Assembly: GCF_003415675.1 (NCBI RefSeq)
Contig: NZ_QFZK01000015.1
Coordinates: 17,312 to 81,311 of the forward strand
Direction: 5' to 3'
DNA length: 64,000 bases
From: Rhodoferax lacus
GTDB taxonomy: Bacteria; Pseudomonadota; Gammaproteobacteria; Burkholderiales; Burkholderiaceae_C
The notes below the pieces were generated by a model. That model saw nothing but the letters and a program-made list of their open reading frames with translations. It had not been told where the DNA came from and ran no database searches. The number at the start of each line of letters is the position of its first letter. Position 1 is the stretch's first letter. Below, piece by piece: positions 57,262 to 64,000 of this stretch. Position numbers and translations under genes: made by a program.

Positions 57262-58374
57262 ATGACCCTGCACGCCCCTTTGATCATTGACATCGCCGGC
57301 CTCACCCTGAGCCCGGTGGACCGCGAACGCCTGAAGCACCCCCTGGTGGGCGGCCTGATCCTGTTTGCCCGCAACTGGAAAGACCGCGCGCAGCTCACCG
57401 CCCTGTGCCGCAGCATCAAGAAGCTGCGCTCCGACCTGCTGATCAGTGTGGATCATGAGGGTGGGCGGGTGCAGCGCTTCAAGACCGATGGCTTCACCCA
57501 CCTGCCGCCCATGCGCGCTCTGGGCGAGATGTGGCTGGCAGCACCCAAGCCTCTGGGCAAGGCCGCGGGGGGAGGGCACGCCGGGCCGTTGGATGCCACC
57601 AACGCTGCCACCGCCTGTGGCTATGTGCTGGGCGCTGAGCTGCGTGCCTGCGGCGTGGACCTGAGCTTCACCCCGGTGCTGGACCTGGACTATGGTGCCA
57701 GCGGTGTGATTGGCGACCGCGCCTTTGGCCGCGACCCGCGCGTGGTCAGCCTGCTGGCCAAAAGCCTGATGCAGGGCCTGCTGCAAAGCGGCATGGCCAA
57801 TTGCGGCAAGCACTTTCCCGGCCACGGCTTCGTCAAGGCCGATTCGCACACCGACATTCCGGTGGACAAGCGCAGCTTGAAAGCCATCCTGCAGGACGAC
57901 GCAGCGCCCTATCGCTGGCTGAGCAACAGCATGACCAGCGTCATGCCGGCCCACGTGATCTACCCCAAGGTGGACAGCCGCCCGGCCGGGTTTTCAAGCA
58001 CCTGGCTGAACGGCATCCTGCGTGGCCAGATGGGATTTACCGGCGCCATCTTCAGCGACGACCTGTCCATGGCCGGAGCCCGCATGCTCGATGGCCAGGC
58101 CCTGAGCTACACCCAGGCTGCGATTGCCGCTCTGCGGGCGGGCTGTGACATGGTGCTGCTGTGCAACCAGTCGGTGGCCAGCAGCGAGGGGGGAGGGCAC
58201 GCCATCGATGAGTTGATTGCGGGTCTGACCGAGGCACAACTCAAGGGCCAATGGCAGGCGCAGGAAGCCAGCGAACAGCGCCGCCTGAACCTGCTGCCGC
58301 GCCAGGCCGCGCCGGACTGGGACACCCTGATGGTGCAGCCCGAGTACATGCACGCGTTGGACTGGATTGCCTGA
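57262..58374 (+). CDS. nagZ: Beta-N-acetylhexosaminidase (NagZ)
   Basis: A 370-residue cytosolic GH3 glycosidase that trims N-acetylglucosamine from recycled anhydromuropeptides. Signatures: VDHEGGRVQRF, KHFPGHGFVKADSHTDIP (K183, H188) and FSDDLSMAGA with the nucleophile aspartate at 266-267. Between GEMW and NAATACGYVLGAEL it holds about 17 residues (93-109, including GKAAGGGHAGP) that I do not recall in homologues. The 16-base string coding GGGHA there recurs in the same frame at residues 310-314, suggesting small repeat insertions. Both lie away from the catalytic motifs. Confidence 0.94.
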   Translation: MTLHAPLIIDIAGLTLSPVDRERLKHPLVGGLILFARNWKDRAQLTALCRSIKKLRSDLLISVDHEGGRVQRFKTDGFTHLPPMRALGEMWLAAPKPLGKAAGGGHAGPLDATNAATACGYVLGAELRACGVDLSFTPVLDLDYGASGVIGDRAFGRDPRVVSLLAKSLMQGLLQSGMANCGKHFPGHGFVKADSHTDIPVDKRSLKAILQDDAAPYRWLSNSMTSVMPAHVIYPKVDSRPAGFSSTWLNGILRGQMGFTGAIFSDDLSMAGARMLDGQALSYTQAAIAALRAGCDMVLLCNQSVASSEGGGHAIDELIAGLTEAQLKGQWQAQEASEQRRLNLLPRQAAPDWDTLMVQPEYMHALDWIA

Positions 58375-58440
58375 CTTTCACCTTGGGGCAACCTTGTGAC
58401 GCTGCATTCCTGTCGGGCTGAGCGCCCAGCCATCGGCAGC

Positions 58441-58668
58441 TCAGGGTGAGCGGTGCAGCCGGGGTGAGGACAGCGCCACAATCATGTCGCTGGTGGCGTC
58501 GTCCACCGCCGGGTGGCGTTGCAGCAGGCCGCCCGCGCCCAGGAGTTTGCGCAGCTGCTGCAAATCCTTGACACTGGGTGCGACCTTGATCTGGGCCAGC
58601 GCAGCAGCGGCGTTGCCGCCCTGAATCAGGCTGGCAACTTTGGAGGCCCAGGGGCTTTGGCGTGTCAT
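58441..58668 (-). CDS. Small protein of unknown function
   Basis: A 75-residue basic, helical protein (TRQSPWASKVASLIQGGNAA, then VAPSVKDLQQLRKLLGAGGL). No motif is recognised. Coding potential is supported by the position between convergent nagZ and the metalloprotease gene 32 bases upstream, and by a plausible start at 58668; two reading frames on the other strand are weaker. It may be co-transcribed with the protease. Confidence 0.5.
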   Translation of the reverse strand: MTRQSPWASKVASLIQGGNAAAALAQIKVAPSVKDLQQLRKLLGAGGLLQRHPAVDDATSDMIVALSSPRLHRSP

Positions 58669-58700
58669 GGTGGGTGCTCGGGTCTTGGTGTGAGCCCCGA

Positions 58701-59219
58701 TTATGACCAGAGCCGCTGCACGCTGCCGTGTTCACTGCTGTCCAGGTAGCTCAGGTAGACGCGCACCTCAAACTCCAACTGGTGGTAGTCAGGCTCCATG
58801 TAGCAGCACAGCTTGTAGAAATTCTTGTCGTGCTCGCGCTCACGCAGGTGCGCCAACTCGTGCACTGCAATCATGCGCAGGAACTCCAGTGGTGTGTCCT
58901 TGAACAGCGCGGCAATGCGGATCTCGCGTTTCGCCTTGAGTTGTGAGCCTTGCACCCGCGAGATGGTGGTATGCGTGCCCAGCGCATTTTTCACCACTTG
59001 CAGCTTGTTGTCGTAGAGCACTTTGCTGAGCTGCTGCGCACCCTTCAGGTACTGCTGCTTGAGCTCTTGCACATAGGCAAACAGGGCGCGGTCATCGCGC
59101 ATGCCGTGGGCGTCCGGGTATTTCTTCTGCAGCCAGGGGCCCAGCTTTTGCGCCTGCAGCAGGCTCTCCACCTGCTGCACCGTTTCAGGCGGGTAGCCAT
59201 TCAGATACGCGATGCTCAT
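58701..59219 (-). CDS. YgjP/DUF45-type zinc metallopeptidase
   Basis: A 172-residue protein with the zinc-binding motif VHELAHLREREHDKNFY (H120, E121, H124, H130), as in the YgjP/WSS1-like and M48-related families. It has no signal or transmembrane segment and is probably cytosolic. The N-terminal half is helical and not recognised. The ATG at 59219 overlaps the stop of the EamA gene as ATGA; the frame is open upstream but only as shadow. Substrate unknown. Confidence 0.85.
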   Translation of the reverse strand: MSIAYLNGYPPETVQQVESLLQAQKLGPWLQKKYPDAHGMRDDRALFAYVQELKQQYLKGAQQLSKVLYDNKLQVVKNALGTHTTISRVQGSQLKAKREIRIAALFKDTPLEFLRMIAVHELAHLREREHDKNFYKLCCYMEPDYHQLEFEVRVYLSYLDSSEHGSVQRLWS

Positions 59220-60124
59220 TTTTGGGCCATGCGCATGGCAATCAAGCCAGCCACCAAAATCACCGCTGCCCCCACAAAGGTGGTGAACTTGGGTATCTCC
59301 GAGAAGAAAAGATAGCCCCACAGCGGCGCCCACAAAATGCCGGTGTATTCAAACGGCGTGACCGTGCTGCTGCGTGCCACCCGATAGGCTGCTGTCAGGA
59401 ACATGGTGCCCACGGCCGCCACCACGCCACAGACGCCAATCAGCGCCCCATCGGTGACGGTGGGAACGGTCCAGGGCCGCACCAGGAAGGCCACGCTCGG
59501 ATGCGTGGCATGTTCAATGCCCAGCTGGTGCAGCACCGCGGCTGCCAGGGCTGCGCCCAGCAGAAAGAAGCCATTTTGGTAAAAAGCCATGACCGAGGTC
59601 GGCAGGCGCGTGCCCATCTTGCGCGCCATCAGCATGGCGCAGCCGTACAGGGCCGCAGAGATGAGCGAGAGCAGGGCGGCCGGGTTGAACAGGCCGGTGC
59701 CCGGCTGCAGCATCACCAGCACACCGGCAAAGCCCAGCACCACCGCGGCCCAGACCTTCCAGCCAATGTGTTCGCCCAGCACCGGCCCAGCCAGTGCCGT
59801 AATAAAAAGTGGCACGGTGAAGTACAGGGCCACGGCGTCGGCCAACGGCAGGGCGGGGAAGGCCATGTAGTAGGCCGTATAGGCCCCAAACATGATCAGG
59901 GCGCGCAGGGCCAGCGGCAGCAGGCCCGCTGCAAACAGGGCGCGCCAGCCTGCTTCGCGTTGCACCAGTACCAGCAAAATCGGCAGGCCCACACAGGAGC
60001 GCAGAAACACCACCTCGGTCAAGGCATAACCACCGCTGACCTGTTTGATGATGGCGTCCTGCAGCGAGAAGATGAAGACACCAAAACACAGGTAAAGAAT
60101 GCCGCGGGCGGATTGGTTTTGCAT
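59216..60124 (-). CDS. EamA-family (DMT) transporter
   Basis: A 302-residue inner-membrane protein with about ten hydrophobic segments in two repeats, the drug/metabolite transporter layout. The first repeat begins GILYLCFGVFIFSLQDAIIK and holds the usual VVFLRSCVGLP. The second ends with STVTPFEYTGILWAPLWGYL and FVGAAVILVAGLIAM. Substrate cannot be predicted; relatives export amino acids, nucleotides or S-adenosylmethionine. It overlaps the metallopeptidase gene. Confidence 0.9.
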   Translation of the reverse strand: MQNQSARGILYLCFGVFIFSLQDAIIKQVSGGYALTEVVFLRSCVGLPILLVLVQREAGWRALFAAGLLPLALRALIMFGAYTAYYMAFPALPLADAVALYFTVPLFITALAGPVLGEHIGWKVWAAVVLGFAGVLVMLQPGTGLFNPAALLSLISAALYGCAMLMARKMGTRLPTSVMAFYQNGFFLLGAALAAAVLHQLGIEHATHPSVAFLVRPWTVPTVTDGALIGVCGVVAAVGTMFLTAAYRVARSSTVTPFEYTGILWAPLWGYLFFSEIPKFTTFVGAAVILVAGLIAMRMAQK

Positions 60125-60166
60125 GGGAAGAATGTTCGGGGGATCCGCATGATAGCGGTGGCTGCC

Positions 60167-61564
60167 TCAGCCGGGCAGCTTGGGCTGCGGCGTGCAACGT
60201 TCCAGCAGCGCCATCCGCAGCGCATCGACCACCGGTGTCCAATTTGCATCAGCGCCCTGGCGGAACAGCCGCATCACCTGCGGGTACCAGACCGTGGTCG
60301 TGCCCTCTGCGCCCCAGCGCCAGTCCGTCATGTACCAGGGCAGCAGCAGCCAGCAGGGCTTGCCCAGGGCGCCAGCCAGATGGGCCATGGCAGTGTCCAC
60401 AGTGATTACCAGGTCCAGCGCGTGGATGAGGGCTGCGGCATCGGCAAAATCCTGCAGGGCCGGACCCAAATCGATCAGGGCTTGCCGCGAACTGCACTGC
60501 GCGGCTTCGTTTTCCCCTGCGCCCTTTTGCAGGCTGATGAACTGCACGCCGGGCACCTGCCACAAGGGTGCCAGGCTGCGCAGATGCGGCAGGGAACGGT
60601 CGCTGTCGTTTTCAAACTGGGGGTTGCCCTTCCAGACCAGGCCCACGCGTAGGGCGTGGTTGGTGGGCACGCGCTGCGACCATTGCGCCACCCTGTGCGG
60701 ATCCGCCTGCAGGTAGGGCAGGTGCGCTGGCACCGAGTCCACGCGCGTACCCAGGTGGTAGGGGGCGCTGAGCAGCGGCATCCAGTAGTCAAAGGCTTCG
60801 GGTGGCAGCGCCTCGTCCAAGCTGCAGACTGCGTCCAGACCGGCCACGCTGTGCATCAGGGCCACCAGGGCCGGGTGGCAGAGCAGGGTGATGCGACTGG
60901 CGCCTCGTGCCTTGAGCAGTGGGATGTAGCGGCAGAACTGGATCACATCGCCATGGCCGGCCTCAAAGGTCACCAGCAGTGACTGGTCTTGCAAGGGCTC
61001 GCCCTGCCAGCGTGCAAAGCCCAGGCGCTGGGCCAGGGCACGGTACCAGTCCCGCGCCTCGAACAGCTCCCAGCCTTCGGCGTAATGCCCATGGCGCAGT
61101 TGCAGGTAGGCCAGGTTGAAGCGTGCCCGGCGGTTGTCGGGGTCCAGGGCAATAGCCTGGCGCAGGCAGGCGTCGGCCGTGTCCTCGTTCTTCAGGTTCA
61201 GATTGAGCGCGCCCAGGTTGGACCACACGGCGCTGGAGTCCGGCTCCAGCGACAGCGCGGCGGCGTAGCAGGCCTCGGCCTCGGCATGGCGCTTCTTAAA
61301 CGCCAGGAGGGCTCCCAGGTTCAGGTGGATGGTGGCGCTGTAGGGTGCCAGCGCCAGCGCGGTGCGGTAGCTGCTTTCCGCCTCGGCCAGGGCGCCGCTT
61401 TGGTCCAGCACGTAGGCCAGGTTGGCATGGGCCTCGGCCAGTTGCGGCTCCATTGCCAAGGCTTGGCGGAAGGCCTGCGCGGCCTGCGCCCATTCGCCGG
61501 CCTGCAGGTGGAGCTCACCGGCCTGGTACAGCGCCTGGGCTGCGTCTGCGCTGCCGTCCTGCAT
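60167..61564 (-). CDS. TPR protein with glycosyltransferase-9-like C-terminal domain
   Basis: A 465-residue protein. The first 190 residues are tetratricopeptide repeats (for example LAEAHANLAYVLDQSGALAE and SSAVWSNLGALNLNLKNEDT). The rest resembles ADP-heptose:LPS heptosyltransferases, with LRVGLVWKGNPQFENDSDRS and the late motif VDTAMAHLAGALGKPCWLLL. Such fusions may glycosylate proteins or surface polymers; acceptor unknown. The ATG at 61564 is used; a TTG at 61594 would overlap the lysS stop. It lies directly behind lysS on the same strand. Confidence 0.85.
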   Translation of the reverse strand: MQDGSADAAQALYQAGELHLQAGEWAQAAQAFRQALAMEPQLAEAHANLAYVLDQSGALAEAESSYRTALALAPYSATIHLNLGALLAFKKRHAEAEACYAAALSLEPDSSAVWSNLGALNLNLKNEDTADACLRQAIALDPDNRRARFNLAYLQLRHGHYAEGWELFEARDWYRALAQRLGFARWQGEPLQDQSLLVTFEAGHGDVIQFCRYIPLLKARGASRITLLCHPALVALMHSVAGLDAVCSLDEALPPEAFDYWMPLLSAPYHLGTRVDSVPAHLPYLQADPHRVAQWSQRVPTNHALRVGLVWKGNPQFENDSDRSLPHLRSLAPLWQVPGVQFISLQKGAGENEAAQCSSRQALIDLGPALQDFADAAALIHALDLVITVDTAMAHLAGALGKPCWLLLPWYMTDWRWGAEGTTTVWYPQVMRLFRQGADANWTPVVDALRMALLERCTPQPKLPG

Positions 61565-61590
61565 GGCGGTGGCGCCCAGGCCTTGGAGCT

Positions 61591-63147
61591 TCAAGCCTCG
61601 CGGCGCAGCGCGGGGAACAGAATGATGTCGCGGATGCTGGCGCTGTCGGTCAGCAGCATCATCAGGCGGTCAATGCCGATGCCGCAGCCACCGGTGGGGG
61701 GCATGCCGTATTCCAGGGCGCGCACAAAGTCGTGGTCAAAGTGCATGGCTTCGTCATCGCCGCTGTCTTTGGCATCTACCTGTGCCTTGAAGCGGGCGGC
61801 CTGGTCTTCGGCGTCGTTGAGCTCGCTGAAGCCGTTGCCGAACTCGCGCCCGGTGATGTAGAGCTCAAAGCGCTCGGTCACGCCGGGTTTGGTGTCGCTC
61901 TCGCGCGCCAGCGGCGAGATTTCCACCGGGTGCTCGCAAATAAACGTGGGCTGCCACAGCTTGTCTTCCACTGTTTCTTCGAAGTACAGCACCTGCAGGC
62001 TGGCCAGGCTGCGCGTGGACAGGTGGTGCTTGGCCTCGGTGTGGCCCAGCTTGCGCAGGGCGTTGATCAGCCACTCGGCGTTGTAGGCACCTTCGCCGGC
62101 CTCGGTGTATTTGGCAATGGCCTCCAAAATGGTCAGGCGCTCGAAGGGTTTTGAGAGGTCCACCGGCTTGCCGCCGTAGCTCAGTTGCAGCGAGTCACCG
62201 GCCTTGATGGCGGCGTCGCGCACCAGCTGCTCGGTGAAGGTCATCAGGTCCTGGTAGTTCCAGTAGGCCGCGTAGAACTCCATCATGGTGAACTCGGGGT
62301 TGTGGCGCACCGAGATGCCTTCGTTGCGGAAGTTGCGGTTGATCTCGAAGACCCGGTCAAACCCGCCCACTATCAGGCGCTTGAGGTAGAGCTCGGGCGC
62401 GATGCGCAAAAACATCTGCTGGTCCAGCGCGTTGTGGTGGGTGGTGAAAGGCTTGGCATTGGCGCCACCGGGAATGGGGTGCAGCATGGGCGTTTCCACT
62501 TCCAGAAAACCGTGTTGCACCATGAAGTCGCGGATGCCGCTCACAGCCTTGCTGCGCGCCACAAAGCGCTTGCGCGAGGACTCGTCGGTCATCAGGTCCA
62601 CATAGCGCTGGCGGTATTTCACTTCCTGGTCGTTGATGCCGTGGAACTTGTCCGGCATGGGGCGCAGGCTTTTGGTCAGCAGGCGCACGCTGCTGGCGTG
62701 GATAGAGAGCTCGCCGGTGCGGGTCTTGAAGACCAGCCCTTCGGCTGCCACGATGTCACCCAGGTCCCAGTGCTTGAAGGCGGCGTACAGCTCTTCGCCC
62801 ACGTCCTCTCCCTTCACATAGATCTGGATGCGACCACCGCTGCTGCCAAAAGAGGCGTCCTGCAGGGTGCAGAAGCTAGCCTTGCCCATGACGCGCTTGA
62901 GCATCATGCGACCGGCCACCTTCACAGTGACATTCATGCCCGCCAGGATCTCGGTGGCGTGCGCGTCATATTCGGCAAACAGCTGCTCGGCCTTGTGGCT
63001 GGGCTGGAAGTCATTGGGGAAGGCAACTCCTTTGCCGTCCTGCTGCGCCTGGCGCAGGGCCTTGAGCTTTTCGCGGCGCTCCAGAATCAGCTGGTTCTCG
63101 TCTTGCGGAGCGGGTGCTTGTGCGGCGGCAGTAGTGGTATCGGACAT
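61591..63147 (-). CDS. lysS: Lysyl-tRNA synthetase, class II
   Basis: A 518-residue enzyme charging tRNA-Lys. An N-terminal tail of about 40 residues precedes the OB-fold anticodon-binding domain ([20 protein letters not shown]). The class II core has motif 2 as [20 protein letters not shown] and motif 3 as [13 protein letters not shown]. The ATG at 63147 is chosen since upstream codons ([13 protein letters not shown]) look like leader. No Shine-Dalgarno is strong. Confidence 0.97.
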   Translation of the reverse strand: MSDTTTAAAQAPAPQDENQLILERREKLKALRQAQQDGKGVAFPNDFQPSHKAEQLFAEYDAHATEILAGMNVTVKVAGRMMLKRVMGKASFCTLQDASFGSSGGRIQIYVKGEDVGEELYAAFKHWDLGDIVAAEGLVFKTRTGELSIHASSVRLLTKSLRPMPDKFHGINDQEVKYRQRYVDLMTDESSRKRFVARSKAVSGIRDFMVQHGFLEVETPMLHPIPGGANAKPFTTHHNALDQQMFLRIAPELYLKRLIVGGFDRVFEINRNFRNEGISVRHNPEFTMMEFYAAYWNYQDLMTFTEQLVRDAAIKAGDSLQLSYGGKPVDLSKPFERLTILEAIAKYTEAGEGAYNAEWLINALRKLGHTEAKHHLSTRSLASLQVLYFEETVEDKLWQPTFICEHPVEISPLARESDTKPGVTERFELYITGREFGNGFSELNDAEDQAARFKAQVDAKDSGDDEAMHFDHDFVRALEYGMPPTGGCGIGIDRLMMLLTDSASIRDIILFPALRREA

Positions 63148-63282
63148 GGAAAGCTTGCGGTGTGGATGGGGCGAAACAGGAAAATAACAGGCGCACAACA
63201 GGGTGCGTAACCCTCGATTCTAAGAGGGTGGGCTGGCGCCGCTCTCGGGCTATGATTCTGGCTGCTTCAAACCCACCCCACC

Positions 63283-63852
63283 ATGCTCTACCAAATCGTC
63301 TCCCTGCTGTTGGAAGTTGCTGCCGGACTGCTTACCGGCGTGTGCCTGCTGCGCCTGTATATGCAGCACCAGCGCATTCCCATGTCGGCCCGTTCGGGCA
63401 ATCCCATGGGCCCATTCATGTTTGCGCTCACCGATTGGCTGGTGCTGCCGCTGCGCCGTGTGCTGCCCGCACTGGGCAGCTGGGACACCGCCAGCCTGGT
63501 GGCCGCCTTCCTGGTGCAACTGGCGCTGTTCGGCGCGCAGTGGCTGATGCTGGGTGGCGGTGCGGGCTGGCTGGGCGTGGTGGTGCTGGCGCTGTTTGGC
63601 GTGGTGCGCATGGCTATCTCCACGCTGACCGGCCTGGTGATTCTGTACGCCGTGCTGTCCTGGGTGCAGACCCAGTCCTATTTGTCCGACTTGCTGGGCC
63701 GTCTGGTGGCACCAGCCCTCATGCCGATACGCCGCATCATTCCGTTGGTGGGCGGTGTGGACCTGTCGCCACTGGCCTTGCTGTTGCTGTTACAGATCGC
63801 TGCGATCGTGCTCGGGTCGCTGCAGGCCAGCGTTTTAGGGATAGCTCTTTAG
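63283..63852 (+). CDS. yggT: YggT-family membrane protein
   Basis: A 189-residue integral membrane protein with two YggT units. Each shows a hydrophobic helix then the family signature: RLYMQHQRIPM with NPMGPFMFALTDWLVLPLRR in the first, and YAVLSWVQTQSYLSDLLGRL with PALMPIRRIIPLVGGVDLSP in the second. Function is not well settled; members link to osmotic stress and division-site membrane factors. It is divergent from lysS. A possible insertion element begins just downstream. Confidence 0.92.
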   Translation: MLYQIVSLLLEVAAGLLTGVCLLRLYMQHQRIPMSARSGNPMGPFMFALTDWLVLPLRRVLPALGSWDTASLVAAFLVQLALFGAQWLMLGGGAGWLGVVVLALFGVVRMAISTLTGLVILYAVLSWVQTQSYLSDLLGRLVAPALMPIRRIIPLVGGVDLSPLALLLLLQIAAIVLGSLQASVLGIAL

Positions 63853-63974
63853 TCGGAGAGAAATGCAACCCGGCGCCGGGCCAATGGAATGGACGCCCCC
63901 CTCGCATTAGCGGCATCAAAGTGCCAAAGTGAGGGGTGTGTTTTCAACCCTCTGAAGCGAAAGGAGCGTCCACC
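63853..63974. mobile_element. Probable left end of an IS110-family element
   Basis: A 122-base non-coding stretch between yggT and the start of a transposase-like frame. TGGACGC (63890-63896) and GCGTCCA (63966-63972) are inverted copies flanking it, and CCCCTC / GAGGGG arms lie inside. AAAGGAG sits just before the ATG at 63975. The exact element boundary cannot be fixed because the right end is outside. Confidence 0.45.
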
Positions 63975-64000
63975 ATGGAGATTACGACAATTGGTATTGA
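63975..64000 (+). CDS. IS110-family transposase, first eight codons
   Basis: Only M-E-I-T-T-I-G-I plus two bases fit before the window ends. From family knowledge, IS110/IS1111 transposases commonly begin M-x-I-T-T-x-G-I-D-L-A-K, where the following aspartate starts the DEDD catalytic domain; the two remaining bases (GA) agree with Asp. The strong AAAGGAG upstream supports a real start. With so little sequence this remains a pattern match. Confidence 0.55.

Noticed and set aside
58375..58440. Search for a terminator between convergent nagZ and the small minus-strand gene
   Set aside because: No stem of useful length with a T-run is visible on either strand.

Overview
The window is GC-rich, densely coding bacterial chromosome. 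Gene content and order point to a betaproteobacterium of the order Burkholderiales, most likely family Comamonadaceae (Rhodoferax/Polaromonas-like). The support is the yceD-rpmF-plsX-fabHDG-acpP-fabF cluster, the mucD-lepA-lepB-rnc-era-recO-pdxJ-acpS-nagZ cluster, ppc divergent from hemC-hemD-hemX-hemY, and argH divergent from an AlgZ/AlgR pair. The taxonomic call is inference from synteny and protein flavour, not a database match. I see no rRNA, tRNA, CRISPR array or prophage.

Layout. 1-4.6 kb: the end of a LysR regulator, DNA polymerase IV (dinB), a GyrI-like protein, a HicB antitoxin behind an apparent stump of hicA, a RidA protein and an FMN-dependent alpha-hydroxy-acid dehydrogenase. 4.7-17.3 kb: four closely spaced or overlapping minus-strand genes, namely an orphan TRAP-type binding protein, a membrane PAS-GGDEF-EAL protein, a 2025-residue bacterial alpha-2-macroglobulin (yfhM) and penicillin-binding protein 1C (pbpC). 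17.5-26.6 kb: a chemoreceptor, argH, the AlgZ/AlgR two-component pair, a methyltransferase gene of unlike base composition, and ppc. 26.6-32.6 kb: the haem operon hemC-hemD-hemX-hemY, a degenerate GGDEF protein and a 2H phosphoesterase. 32.7-41.1 kb: rne with a long structured leader, divergent from rluC-HAD phosphatase-Rieske-sppA, then an RsmI-like methylase and Maf. 41.1-47.6 kb: the L32/fatty-acid synthesis cluster. 47.6-58.4 kb: a small membrane protein, mucD, a possible small RNA, and lepA through nagZ. 58.4-64 kb: a small unknown gene, a YgjP-like metalloprotease, an EamA transporter, a TPR-glycosyltransferase, lysS, yggT and the left edge of what looks like an IS110-family element.

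Most of the window is core housekeeping: protein synthesis and export (rpmF, lepA, lepB, lysS), fatty-acid supply (plsX to fabF, acpS), RNA processing (rne, rnc, era, rluC), haem synthesis, and cell-wall recycling and repair (pbpC, yfhM, nagZ). The less ordinary parts are the TRAP-binding-protein/c-di-GMP/macroglobulin/PBP1C gene string, the decayed hicA, the absence of rpoE-rseA-rseB from its usual place before mucD, a three-copy palindromic intergenic repeat, a candidate small RNA before lepA, and the structured rne leader.
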